From: JAKFEW01 sp036675505
GTDB taxonomy: Bacteria; Cyanobacteriota; Sericytochromatia; S15B-MN24; JAQBPE01
DNA length: 43,701 bases
NCBI GenBank assembly: GCA_036675505.1
Contig: JAKFEW010000107.1
Coordinates: forward strand, 1 to 43,701
Reading direction: 5' to 3'
Below the pieces are notes generated by a model that was given only the letters and a program-made list of their open reading frames with translations, ran no database searches and was not told the DNA's origin. Positions within the stretch are counted from its first letter, which is position 1; every line of letters starts with the position of its first letter. The position numbers and the translations under genes are program-made. This document shows, in pieces, positions 1-7,131 of the stretch.

Positions 1-69
1 GACCTCTTCCTCGACGGCAAGGCCTTTGCGCTCGTGCCTTTGGCGCATCGCATGGCGCTCGCGGTCTAA
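1..69 (+). CDS. C-terminal end of an unidentified protein
   Basis: The window opens inside an open frame that reads 22 residues and stops at TAA (67-69). The visible tail is mostly hydrophobic (FALVPLAHRMALAV). Too little remains to assign a family or to tell whether this is a short structural tail or the end of a domain. The frame is open from base 1, and a C/T tract with a hairpin follows it, as expected at a gene end. Low information; real gene likely. Confidence 0.5.
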   Translation, partial: DLFLDGKAFALVPLAHRMALAV

Positions 70-83
70 CGACCCCTGATTAG

Positions 84-161
84 TTTTCCGTCCACCTCCC
101 TACCTCCCACTCCAACTCCAAAAAACCACGGGGGCCGATCCGCAAGGATCGGCCCTCGTGG
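84..161. terminator. C/T-rich tract plus GCAA-loop hairpin
   Basis: A tract starting GTTTTCCGTCC (82-92) continues as C/T/A-rich sequence with two AACTCC units and an A run (to 125). It leads into a hairpin with 16-bp arms (126-141 and 146-161, one G-U pair) closed by a GCAA tetraloop (142-145). On the plus strand no U-run follows. On the minus strand the stem is followed by five Ts, so as an intrinsic terminator it fits the minus strand better. The same architecture recurs at 4373-4566 and 26603-26679. Confidence 0.6.
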
Positions 162-203
162 CATCCTGTACACTGAAGCAGGGGCCATCCCGGCGCCGCC
201 GTT

Positions 204-212
204 GGGTATAAC
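204..212 (+). promoter_or_regulatory. GGGTATAAC promoter-like element
   Basis: GGGTATAAC lies about 50 bases upstream of the ATG at 264. It matches the recurrent GGGTATA element seen before eight other genes here and resembles an extended -10 box. No convincing -35 hexamer lies at the usual distance. Confidence 0.5.
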
Positions 213-263
213 TGACGCGGCCGCAGTTGGGTGGTCGGTCGCAATCTCACACGAGGAGAGGTC

Positions 264-863
264 ATGAGTCTGGTCAAGGTGGTATTCGACGGCGCCCCCG
301 GCACGGGCAAATCCAAGACGCTGGAGGCCATCCGGCAGTTCTTCGCGATGAGCAACAACCTTCGCCAGATGTTCAACCTGCCGACCTTGAAGGTGGGCTT
401 CGTGAAAGAAGCGGCATGGGACCTCTTCGAGACGCACCCCGACATCAACCGCGGCGCGATCTCGACCCAGCGCACGATCCTCAACATGATGATCGAACGC
501 GAGTGGGAGAACCGCGACAAGGACATCGTCTTCATCGACCGCGGCGCCTACTCGATCAACGTCTACGAGAAGCTCTTCGGCATGGAAGACATGTCGCCCC
601 TGCAGACGGATATCGACCGCCTGACCCAGGGCTACGACATGATCTACATGTTCCATCCGGATAACGTGATTCTCCGGAACGACGGCGTGCGCATCGAGGA
701 CGCGGAGACCCGCATGGGCCTCCATGGCGCGTTCCTCGAGCACATGCGAGTGATCGACCTGCCGCACCGCGTGCTGTTCGCCGAGAACACCGAGCGGGCC
801 GGCGTGGTGATCAGCGACATCCTTTCGCTGTTGCAGAAGAAGGGCATCCCGATGCTCGTCTAG
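264..863 (+). CDS. P-loop nucleotide kinase-like protein
   Basis: A 199-residue protein. Residues 10-17 are a textbook Walker A loop (GAPGTGKS), preceded by a beta strand (VKVVFD). A Walker B-like strand ends in DRG (residues 87-94, DIVFIDRG). This layout is typical of AAA_28/NadR-like and deoxynucleoside-kinase-like P-loop kinases, which phosphorylate nucleosides or small metabolites; the substrate cannot be read from the sequence. The ATG at 264 is chosen because GAGGAGAGG lies just upstream and the Walker loop then sits at the usual distance from the N-terminus. An in-frame start at 231 lacks this. The methyltransferase gene follows after 10 bases, so the two are probably co-transcribed. 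It could instead be a small GTPase-like ATPase, but no NKxD motif is visible. Confidence 0.8.
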   Translation: MSLVKVVFDGAPGTGKSKTLEAIRQFFAMSNNLRQMFNLPTLKVGFVKEAAWDLFETHPDINRGAISTQRTILNMMIEREWENRDKDIVFIDRGAYSINVYEKLFGMEDMSPLQTDIDRLTQGYDMIYMFHPDNVILRNDGVRIEDAETRMGLHGAFLEHMRVIDLPHRVLFAENTERAGVVISDILSLLQKKGIPMLV

Positions 864-873
864 GCGGGCGCCC

Positions 874-1599
874 ATGGAAGCCATCACCTACCAGATCGAA
901 AATCAGGTCGGCGAACGCCATTGGTGGTTCGAGGGCCGGCGCGCGATCCTCGAGACCGTGCTGCGCGGCCTCGCGCTGCCGCCTGCACCCACGATTTACG
1001 ACCTCGGCTGCGGCACCGGTCAGAACCTCGTGATGCTGCAGACCCTCGGCAACGCGACGGGCGTCGACATGAGCGCCGACGCGCTGGCTTTCGCGCAAGG
1101 CCGGGGCTGCCGCTCGACGCTGCAGGGCGACCTCTACGCCCTGCCGATCGCCGACGACACGGCCGACGTGGTGGTGGCGACCGACATCCTCGAGCACCTC
1201 GACGAGGACGGCCGCGGGGCGGCCGAGATCCGGCGCGTGCTCAAGCCGGGCGGCCTGGCGCTCATCACGGTGCCGGCCTTCATGTGGCTGTGGGGCAGCC
1301 AGGACGACGTGAGCCACCATCGCCGCCGCTACACCAAGGCCGAGGTGCGCCGCCTGCTCGAGGGCGCCGGCCTCGAGGTGCAGAAACTCACTTATTACAA
1401 CTTCCTGCTCTTCCCGCCGATCTTCCTCGGGCGGCTGCTGATCAAGCTGACGAGGCGCAAGGTCGCGTCCGAGAACACGCTGACGCCTTCGGCCATGAAC
1501 GGCCTGCTGCGCGGCATCTTCGCCGCCGAGGGCCCCTGGCTGCGCTTCGCCGGCTTCCCGATCGGCGTGAGCGTCATGGCGATCGCACGCAAGCGCTGA
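874..1599 (+). CDS. Class I SAM-dependent methyltransferase
   Basis: A 241-residue protein with the Rossmann-type methyltransferase fold. Motif I DLGCGTG is at residues 43-49, an acidic residue ends strand 2 (GVD, 63-65), the post-II region is ATDILEHL, and LKPGG is at 123-127 (Methyltransf_11/25 type). The C-terminal half (HHRRRYT, then a hydrophobic stretch LLFPPIFLGRLL) is typical of methyltransferases acting on glycans, lipids or quinone-like substrates, but the substrate is not evident. It starts 10 bases after the kinase-like gene without a strong ribosome site, which suggests translational coupling. Family certain, role unknown. Confidence 0.9.
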   Translation: MEAITYQIENQVGERHWWFEGRRAILETVLRGLALPPAPTIYDLGCGTGQNLVMLQTLGNATGVDMSADALAFAQGRGCRSTLQGDLYALPIADDTADVVVATDILEHLDEDGRGAAEIRRVLKPGGLALITVPAFMWLWGSQDDVSHHRRRYTKAEVRRLLEGAGLEVQKLTYYNFLLFPPIFLGRLLIKLTRRKVASENTLTPSAMNGLLRGIFAAEGPWLRFAGFPIGVSVMAIARKR

Positions 1600-1641
1600 G
1601 CAGGCAAGCGACCTGGATTTTTAAACGAAATCCCCCCATAC

Positions 1642-1680
1642 CTTAACGCTTCCTTAAGAAAATTTGAGTGGTCTTAACGC
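1642..1680 (+). promoter_or_regulatory. Repeated CTTAACGC boxes upstream of lipoprotein gene
   Basis: Two identical CTTAACGC octamers (1642-1649 and 1673-1680) are 31 bases apart, about three helical turns, with CCTTAAG between them (1652-1658). This AT-rich island sits between the methyltransferase stop and the lipoprotein start at 1724. It is a plausible activator site or promoter; no regulator is identified. Confidence 0.35.
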
Positions 1681-1723
1681 GACAATCATCGGGTCCCGCC
1701 GCCTCACCAGGAGCCGCCCGTTC

Positions 1724-2380
1724 ATGATCGCGAACCGCGTCGTCCGTCCCCTCGCCCTGGCCGCGCTCGCCGCGCTGCTCGGCGCCTGCGGCACGGGCCC
1801 TTCGCCGCTGGCCGCGCCGCGCGCCGCCGAGGCGCTCGCTGCGCGGGCGATCGACGCGACGCCGCGGGAGGTCGCGAAGCTGCTCGACAAGGACGGCGAC
1901 GGCCTGGTCGTCGAGCTCGAGGGCTGGGTGAGCGGCAAGGTCGAGGGCGAAAGTTTCGCCAACTTCGCGGGCAAGGGCCGCCCCGGCAAGCCGGTGCCCA
2001 CCTCGACGCTGGAGCGCGCGCTCGCGACCCGCGGCGAGATCCTGATTTACGGCGTGGCCGGCGGCGTCGGCCCCGACGGGCTGGGCGTCTCGCTGACGGA
2101 CGCGGCGATCGGCCGGCTCGCGCAGGGGCTCGCCGCGGTGCTCGCCGGCGACCCGTTGACGGTGGGCGATCAGATTCCGGCGCGCCTGAAGGAGGTCCGG
2201 CGTTACGGCTTCCGCGACGACCTCGACGCGGTCGAGACGTTCAGGGTGGGCGCGCTCGCGACCGAGATCCGCGAGCGTTTGGCCAAGCGCGGCGCGACGT
2301 CGCGCGTGAAGCTGGTGTCGGGCGAGATGCACCTGCGGACGAAGTACCGCGTGGTCCTGAGCGACTCCTCGTACCTCTGA
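1724..2380 (+). CDS. EF-hand lipoprotein
   Basis: A 218-residue predicted lipoprotein. A basic N-terminus and hydrophobic run end in LGAC with the lipidated Cys at residue 22. Residues 55-66 form a canonical EF-hand calcium loop: Asp at 55, 57 and 59, Gly at 60, hydrophobic Leu at 61 and Glu at 66. The remainder is unrecognised. It is probably anchored in the envelope and may sense or be stabilised by calcium; that is inference from one loop. The ATG at 1724 is preferred over a TTG at 1664 because AGGAG lies about 11 bases upstream and it places the lipobox correctly. Confidence 0.8.
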   Translation: MIANRVVRPLALAALAALLGACGTGPSPLAAPRAAEALAARAIDATPREVAKLLDKDGDGLVVELEGWVSGKVEGESFANFAGKGRPGKPVPTSTLERALATRGEILIYGVAGGVGPDGLGVSLTDAAIGRLAQGLAAVLAGDPLTVGDQIPARLKEVRRYGFRDDLDAVETFRVGALATEIRERLAKRGATSRVKLVSGEMHLRTKYRVVLSDSSYL

Positions 2381-2398
2381 CCCACGCGGCAACCGCGC

Positions 2399-2881
2399 TC
2401 AGGGCGGCGCGGGGCCGCAGTCCTTGCCGTCCGCAGGCTTGACGAGCACCAGCCGCGCCAGGCGGAAGGGGGCGCCGCCACGCGTGCCCACCAGGTGGCC
2501 GGTCACGGCGTCGCGCCGGAGGTCGTACGTGATCCGCTGCGGCTCGGGGAGCGGCATGGCGGAAGTCACGCCGGGGGCCAGCACCTCGAAGGCCTCGCCC
2601 GCGAGGCGGAGCCGATCGCCGGTGAAGGTGCCCTGGAGCCGCTCGGCGCGGAAGCTGATCAGCGCAGGCCCGCCGTGGTAGACCTGGCGCACCGTCACGT
2701 CCCACCGGCCGGCCGCGCCGCGCGTGAAGGTGTAATGATCGTAGTTCGGGAAACAATCCAGGATGCGGACGGGGCCGGGACGCTTGTCGTCGGCGGCGGC
2801 CCAGGCGCCCGCAAGGTCTGCGCCGGGCGCTGCGGCGAGCACCCAGGCGGCCAAGAGCAGGCTCGCCGGCGTGATGGTCAT
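2399..2881 (-). CDS. Small secreted protein, unknown function
   Basis: A 160-residue protein with an N-terminal signal-peptide-like segment (SLLLAAWVLAAAPGADLAGA) and a likely exported, strand-rich mature part with two Cys residues (DCF near the start, DCG at the C-terminus). I do not recognise the family. Its ATG overlaps the stop of the upstream ATL gene by four bases (ATGA, 2878-2881), so translation is coupled, although a cytoplasmic DNA-repair protein and an exported protein make an odd pair. Confidence 0.7.
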   Translation of the reverse strand: MTITPASLLLAAWVLAAAPGADLAGAWAAADDKRPGPVRILDCFPNYDHYTFTRGAAGRWDVTVRQVYHGGPALISFRAERLQGTFTGDRLRLAGEAFEVLAPGVTSAMPLPEPQRITYDLRRDAVTGHLVGTRGGAPFRLARLVLVKPADGKDCGPAPP

Positions 2882-3198
2882 CGGGGGCCCTCCCAGCCGA
2901 AGCGTCTGAAGTCTACCTTGTCGTTCGCGTCGAACGCGACGCCCTCTCGCTCGAGCAGCACCCGCTGGAGCGCGGGCTCGCCTCGTTCGTGGCCCCCGCG
3001 GGGCGAGACCTTGCCTTGCTTGTTGATCACGCGCTGCCATGGCACGTCGGAGCTGGGCGGCAGGGCGCCCAGGGCGTACCCGACGGCGCGCGCGGCAAGC
3101 GGCTGGCCACAGAGGGCCGCGATCGTGCCGTAGGTCGTGACCTGGCCGGCAGGGATCAGCCGGGTGATCGCGTAGACGCGCTCGTAGAAGTTCGCCAT
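2878..3198 (-). CDS. Alkyltransferase-like protein (ATL)
   Basis: A 106-residue DNA-binding domain of the MGMT/Ogt family without the N-terminal MGMT domain. The active-site PCHR motif of O6-alkylguanine methyltransferases is replaced by PWQRV (residues 53-57), so Trp stands where the acceptor Cys would be: the hallmark of ATL proteins. These bind O6-alkylguanine, flip it out and hand the lesion to nucleotide excision repair. The recognition-helix region (TTYGTIAALC) and arginine-finger region (ARAVGYAL) are present. Length is normal for ATLs. The GGGTATC element lies only nine bases before the ATG, so the transcript may be nearly leaderless. Confidence 0.92.
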   Translation of the reverse strand: MANFYERVYAITRLIPAGQVTTYGTIAALCGQPLAARAVGYALGALPPSSDVPWQRVINKQGKVSPRGGHERGEPALQRVLLEREGVAFDANDKVDFRRFGWEGPR

Positions 3199-3206
3199 GG
3201 TCGCTT

Positions 3207-3214
3207 GATACCCG
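3207..3214 (-). promoter_or_regulatory. CGGGTATC promoter-like element for the ATL gene
   Basis: On the minus strand CGGGTATC lies nine bases before the ATL start codon. It belongs to the recurrent GGGTATA/C set. The closeness to the ATG would imply a very short leader. Confidence 0.35.
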
Positions 3215-3300
3215 TTGGCGTCCGCCTTCTCCCCGCAGGGGAGGGGCGAGGGTTGTCTGGGCGGCGGGCCGGCCCACCATGGAGGTGGGAGGGACGTGTC

Positions 3301-3687
3301 ATGGCGGATTCGTACAGTGACGGGGTGGATCGCGCGCCGCGGCGGCGTTGGTCGGCGTGGCTCCTCGTGCCGATCGCGCTGATGGCGCTCGCCGTGCCGT
3401 TCATGGTCGATCGCGGCCTGGAGCAGGGGTCGGGGCCGAACGCCGCGCGCGTGCCGGTCGTCGATTACCAGGGCGCGCGCTGGGTGCCGAGCGGGACGCC
3501 GCTCACGATCCCGGATCAGCAGATGGTGCGGATCGGTGCGAGCCTCGATGGACGGCCGCTCTACCTCGTGGAGGCGGCGGAGCGCCGGGGCGGCGGTGGT
3601 GGCCCCGTGGCGGAGCGGCAGCTGCCGAAGAGCTTGCTGTACGTGCGCATCGGGGAAGGCGCGTACCAGCCGTTGGTGCCGCGGTAG
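3301..3687 (+). CDS. Single-pass membrane protein, unknown function
   Basis: A 128-residue protein. A short cytoplasmic N-terminus with a basic cluster (APRRRW) precedes one transmembrane helix at about residues 17-36 (WLLVPIALMALAVPFMV). A soluble, probably extracytoplasmic domain of about 90 residues follows, with a poly-Gly stretch. The ATG at 3301 is chosen because of GGAGGTGGGAGGG just upstream and the correct membrane topology; the longer frame from 2989 lies over the ATL gene. No family recognised. Confidence 0.7.
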   Translation: MADSYSDGVDRAPRRRWSAWLLVPIALMALAVPFMVDRGLEQGSGPNAARVPVVDYQGARWVPSGTPLTIPDQQMVRIGASLDGRPLYLVEAAERRGGGGGPVAERQLPKSLLYVRIGEGAYQPLVPR

Positions 3688-3703
3688 CGAACGGCGGGCA
3701 GCG

Positions 3704-4246
3704 CTATCGGCGCCGGAACAGCCTGGCGTGGATGGTCTTGCCGTCGGGGCCGTAGGGCCCCGCGGCCGCGTCGGCCAGGGCGAAGTAGTGCGAAGGCGCC
3801 GCGGGCCGGTGCTTGAAGGGCGTCACCACCAGGACCACGTCCGCGCCCGTCTCCCACAGGCGCCACCACATCACGGCCGCTTCTTCGGGCGTCGCGAGGT
3901 GCAGCGCGTAGCTCGAGACCACGCTGTCCGCGTGCGGGAGCGGGTCGCCGAAGCCCGCGACCACGGCCGGCCAGCCGGTCTCGGCCGTGTAGCGGCTCAC
4001 CATGCCGGGCGCGCTGTCGGCGCCCACGAAGGCCAGGCCGGGGCGAGCGGCGAGCAGCTTGGTGGCGAGGCCGTCGCCACAGCCGAGGTCGAGGACCGTG
4101 CCGTGCAGCGGGTCGGCGAAGCGCGCGAGCAGCACCGCGATGCCCTCGGCATGCGGGTTTGCGTACTCCGCGGCGTGACGCGCGTAGTACTCGCTGGGCG
4201 GCAGATCGGTGCCGAGGTAGGGATGGTCGTCGGCGGGGTCGGGCAT
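3704..4246 (-). CDS. Class I SAM-dependent methyltransferase
   Basis: A 180-residue protein with motif I DLGCGDG at residues 53-59 and acidic motif II (GAD). A later stretch (VVSSYALHLATPEE) is typical of small Methyltransf_11/12 enzymes. It is shorter than many family members because no lid or C-terminal extension is visible. Substrate unknown. It stands alone, convergent with the single-TM gene. The upstream side is the repeat region at 4247-4611, so it is probably monocistronic. Confidence 0.85.
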   Translation of the reverse strand: MPDPADDHPYLGTDLPPSEYYARHAAEYANPHAEGIAVLLARFADPLHGTVLDLGCGDGLATKLLAARPGLAFVGADSAPGMVSRYTAETGWPAVVAGFGDPLPHADSVVSSYALHLATPEEAAVMWWRLWETGADVVLVVTPFKHRPAAPSHYFALADAAAGPYGPDGKTIHARLFRRR

Positions 4247-4372
4247 GGGGTTAAAAAGATCGCTCCTTAGTTTAACCTGATCTTCACGTTACGAACGTCG
4301 TTTGCAACGGCGGTGCAACCGGGGGGCCCTATATCCCTCCTGTGAGCCGCAAACGCTCCCCCGAAAAAGACT
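4247..4372. other. Intergenic leader region, no gene seen
   Basis: This AT-richer stretch between the methyltransferase start and the repeat tract includes CCTTAGTTTAACC and GACTTAAC, both related to the CTTAAC boxes elsewhere, and CCCTATATCCC. I see no credible ORF or RNA gene. It probably holds the minus-strand promoter of the methyltransferase. Confidence 0.4.
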
Positions 4373-4530
4373 TAACTCCCCACTCCCCACTCCCCATAAC
4401 TCCCAACTCCAACTCCAACTCCAACTCCAACTCCCAATTCCCAATTCCCAACTCCAACTCCAACTCCCAACTCCCAACTCCAACTCCCAACTCCAACTCC
4501 AACTCCAACTCCCAACTCCCAACTCCAACC
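4373..4530. repeat. AACTCC/AACTCCC simple-sequence repeat tract
   Basis: About 160 bases made almost entirely of 6-bp AACTCC and 7-bp AACTCCC (occasionally AATTCCC) units in irregular order, with a few CACTCCC units at the left end. All three reading frames over it would give low-complexity peptides, so it is not coding. The mixed unit length argues for slippage-driven growth. A short version (two AACTCC units) precedes the hairpin at 126-161. Confidence 0.9.
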
Positions 4531-4566
4531 GAACAGGCGGCCCGCAAGGGCCGCCCGTTCGGTTTT
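4529..4566 (+). terminator. GCAA-loop hairpin with T-run
   Basis: The 15-base arms (4529-4543, 4548-4562, one A-C mismatch) enclose a GCAA tetraloop. TTTT follows on the plus strand, a good intrinsic terminator shape. No plus-strand gene ends here, so it either stops a transcript through the repeat tract or serves the minus-strand operon end in the opposite direction. Confidence 0.7.
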
Positions 4567-4611
4567 CGGATGTGGTTGAGTTGAAGGCTGTAGAAGCAGT
4601 GAAGCGGTTTA

Positions 4612-4893
4612 TCAGACCGCCCGCAGGCCCACCGCCAGCCCGACCAGGGCGACGTTCACGGCCAGCTGGGCCCAGGCCGGGCGGCCCAGGCGCTCGAAGC
4701 TCGGCCGCGGCTTCCAGCGCAGCTCCCGCTCCAGGAAAGGCAGCGCGCGCTCGAGCATCGCGAGCGGCACGCGGCCGCCGCGCTTGCGGCGGGCGGACAC
4801 GTACGATTCGAGGAAGGCGACCTCGAGGAAGACGCTCTTCGGGCTCGATTCGACGAGCAGGCCGATCAGGCGCTCGAGCTCATGGGCTTTCAT
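4612..4893 (-). CDS. Small protein with hydrophobic C-terminal helix
   Basis: A 93-residue protein. The N-terminal two thirds are amphipathic and charged (LERLIGLLVE, RRKRGGR, LERALPFLEREL); the last 20 residues are hydrophobic (AVNVALVGLAVGL), suggesting a tail anchor or buried helix. No family recognised. Its ATG overlaps the stop codon of the Cys-rich gene by one base (TGATG), so it is the translationally coupled last gene of the SNF2 operon and probably acts with it. A membrane tail would link the helicase complex to the inner membrane; that is inference. Confidence 0.75.
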   Translation of the reverse strand: MKAHELERLIGLLVESSPKSVFLEVAFLESYVSARRKRGGRVPLAMLERALPFLERELRWKPRPSFERLGRPAWAQLAVNVALVGLAVGLRAV

Positions 4894-6980
4894 CAGCGGC
4901 GCCCCCGGAAGCCGAGCGCCTGGCCGACGGCCGCGAAGCGCCCATAGCGGAACGCGGTGACGGCGACCGGCGAGTGGCCGTCTTCGCCCGTGTGATAGAC
5001 CACCATGCCCCAGGCGCCCCAGCGCGACCAGTGGGTCACGACGAAGGGCCCGACGCAGGCGACTTCCCAGCTGCGGCGACCGGCGAGCTCCGGGTAGGCC
5101 GTGAAAACGAAGGCCAGACGCGGGTCCGAGGCCACGGTGGGCGCGAGGCTCTCGCAGGCCGGGCAGGGGCCCATCTGGCCGCTGGCGCAGCGCTTGCACG
5201 CCGGCACGCCGCAGGTCGGGCAGTCCACCATCTCGTTGACGGTGAAGTGGTCGGAGCAAGACGGGCAGGTGTCGGCCTGCACGGCCGGCATCGCACGCCC
5301 GCTCAGGCCGCTCACGACCTGCGCCGTGGCCGTCCGCCCGGGCAGGTTGCCGAACAGGGCGGCGATCGCCGCGTCCTGCTGCGACTCGTCCGCGATGCGC
5401 GCCATATAGGCGGCCGGCGCGGGCGCGCCGACGGCCTCGGCGGCCTGGCGCAGCTCGTCGCGGTTGGGGGCGCCCTGGCCGAGCGCGGCGGCGGTGAAGG
5501 CGACGAGCGGGTTGAGCGGGACGGGTGGGGTTGCTTCCTCGGCTTGCGAGGGGGCGCCTTCGGCGTGCAGGGTGAACTCCGTCGGGCGGTGGGCCTTGCA
5601 GTGGAAGGTGCCGGTCAGCGGGTCGACATGCGCGTGGCGGCGGCAGAGCGCCGTCTCGCAGCTGGCGCAGGCGGTCGTGCAACGGGCACAGAGGGCGTCG
5701 CCACACGCGTCGCAGGCGGTCTTGTGCTCAACGCAGACGCTGGCGTCGCACTGGGCGCAGGCGGTCTGGCAGTGGCCGCAGACCGACGCGTGGCACGCCG
5801 TGCATGCGCCCACCGCAGCGGCGCCCGCGCCGACCTCGCCGCAGCCGGGGCAGGCCGTCGCGCAGTCAGCGCAGGCCACCTCGCCCGAGCCCATGCGCCG
5901 CGGCGCGTCCATCGTGCGGCCGCAGGCCGGGCAGTCCGGCAGCGCGATCGCGCGGCTCGCGGGCCAGTAGCGCACGTCGAGCTCCACGGCCTCGCCGCCG
6001 GGCGGCGTGACGGTCGCGCGGTAGCTGAGCACGTCGTAGGCCGCGTGGCAGACCGAGACCAGGTCGGTCATGGCCGTGAGCTCGTGGCGCTCGCGCTCGG
6101 TGAGCAGCTTGCGCGTGCAGGCCGCCTCGATCTCGCCGAGGGACTGCTCGCGCGTCTCACGCGCATACGTGAGCTGGCCCTGCAGCGTCGCGCCGTCCTG
6201 GCGGTAACGCGCGATCGCATCCGGCGTCCTGGCCTCGGCGAGCCGCTTGATCGTGGCATCGAGCTTCTCGACCAGCTGCTGCTCGCGCTGGAGCACGTGG
6301 CCCATCTGCTGCTCGTAGTACTGGTTCGTGCGCGTCTCGGCCTCGCTGAGCTGGGTCGCGAGCTCGCGCTCGATCTCCACGCCGCGCGCGTCGGTGTCGG
6401 CGTCGACGATCGCCAGCGAGCGGTCGAGCAGCGCCTTGACGGTCGCCTCGGACGGGAACGACTCGGGGCGGATCAGCAGCGTCGGCGCCTCGTACAGCGC
6501 GGGCTCGAGGCCGAGCAGCCGGCGGCCGCTCTCGACGTCCCAGAGGTGCTGGTGCATCACCTCGCGGCGCGCGTTGAGCGCCGGCGAGTCGAAGGTCACG
6601 CGGTGGGAATAGCCCACCGCCACGCGGTTCTCGACCGACAGCAAGCGCGCCGCTGCCACCGCCCAGCCGGCCGGCAGCGCCTGCGCCAGCGTGCGCGCGG
6701 GGTTGGCGATCGGGGCCGAGGCCAGGTACCGGTACGAGACCGCCACCTCCGAGGTGAGGTCCTCGAGGATCGCCCGCCACTGCGGGCTGGTCGCCGTCAG
6801 GGCCGTCGCGACGCCGGTGCCGGTCTGAGCGGGGACCTCGTCGGCGAAGGTCACCTTGAGCGTCTTGCCCTCGGGCGCCGTGATCTCGAAGGTCTCGGCG
6901 TCGTCCGCGAGCGGGCGCACGTCGGCGCCGCGCTTGCGGTAGTAGTCGAGGGCGAACGAGCGGATGGAACGGTCGGTCAT
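4893..6980 (-). CDS. Coiled-coil protein with two Cys-rich zinc-ribbon-like clusters
   Basis: A 695-residue protein; no family recognised over the full length. Residues 1-200 form a soluble alpha/beta region. About 200-290 is strongly helical and charged (QMGHVLQREQQLVEKL), a likely coiled coil. Residues 350-461 carry a dense run of CxxC/CxxxC pairs mixed with His (CPACG, CADC, CPGC, CGHC, CARC, CRRHAH), enough to bind several zinc ions. Residues 572-609 hold a second zinc-ribbon-like set (CPSC, CPTC, CKRC, CPAC). The last 85 residues are aromatic-rich (WSRWGAWGMVVYH). It lies downstream of the SNF2 helicase and a microprotein. A role as nucleic-acid- or protein-binding partner of the helicase is inferred from that position and the zinc clusters. 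Confidence 0.85.
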   Translation of the reverse strand: MTDRSIRSFALDYYRKRGADVRPLADDAETFEITAPEGKTLKVTFADEVPAQTGTGVATALTATSPQWRAILEDLTSEVAVSYRYLASAPIANPARTLAQALPAGWAVAAARLLSVENRVAVGYSHRVTFDSPALNARREVMHQHLWDVESGRRLLGLEPALYEAPTLLIRPESFPSEATVKALLDRSLAIVDADTDARGVEIERELATQLSEAETRTNQYYEQQMGHVLQREQQLVEKLDATIKRLAEARTPDAIARYRQDGATLQGQLTYARETREQSLGEIEAACTRKLLTERERHELTAMTDLVSVCHAAYDVLSYRATVTPPGGEAVELDVRYWPASRAIALPDCPACGRTMDAPRRMGSGEVACADCATACPGCGEVGAGAAAVGACTACHASVCGHCQTACAQCDASVCVEHKTACDACGDALCARCTTACASCETALCRRHAHVDPLTGTFHCKAHRPTEFTLHAEGAPSQAEEATPPVPLNPLVAFTAAALGQGAPNRDELRQAAEAVGAPAPAAYMARIADESQQDAAIAALFGNLPGRTATAQVVSGLSGRAMPAVQADTCPSCSDHFTVNEMVDCPTCGVPACKRCASGQMGPCPACESLAPTVASDPRLAFVFTAYPELAGRRSWEVACVGPFVVTHWSRWGAWGMVVYHTGEDGHSPVAVTAFRYGRFAAVGQALGFRGRR

Positions 6981-7019
6981 GGGAGTCCTGGCGGGGGCTG
7001 GTTGGGGGGAGGGAAGGGC

Positions 7020-7112
7020 TTACTTCTTGGCCTTGGCGGGCGGGGCGGGCTGGAAATACCAGACGCCGTCGCGGTAGGTGAACGTGCCCAGCGGAGCGGT
7101 CTCGGTCTTCAT
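7020..7112 (-). CDS. 30-residue microprotein in the SNF2 operon
   Basis: A short minus-strand frame runs ATG (7110-7112) to TAA (7020-7022) and encodes 30 residues: an aromatic centre (FTYRDGVWYFQP) and a Pro/Ala/Lys tail ending KAKK. A strong ribosome site GGAGG lies about 10 bases before the ATG, and the start is only 19 bases after the helicase stop. The next gene starts about 40 bases further on. Position, ribosome site and protein-like composition support a real gene. It could be a peptide that binds the helicase or zinc protein, or a leader peptide setting expression of the next gene. Confidence 0.6.
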   Translation of the reverse strand: MKTETAPLGTFTYRDGVWYFQPAPPAKAKK

Positions 7113-7131
7113 GTGCTAGTTGCCTCCAATC

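Noticed and set aside
126..161. Plus-strand intrinsic terminator of the first gene
   Set aside because: The stem is strong but no U-run follows on the plus strand; kept only as a hairpin/terminator of uncertain direction.
4373..4530. CRISPR array
   Set aside because: Units are 6-7 bp, contiguous, with no unique spacers and no cas genes nearby.
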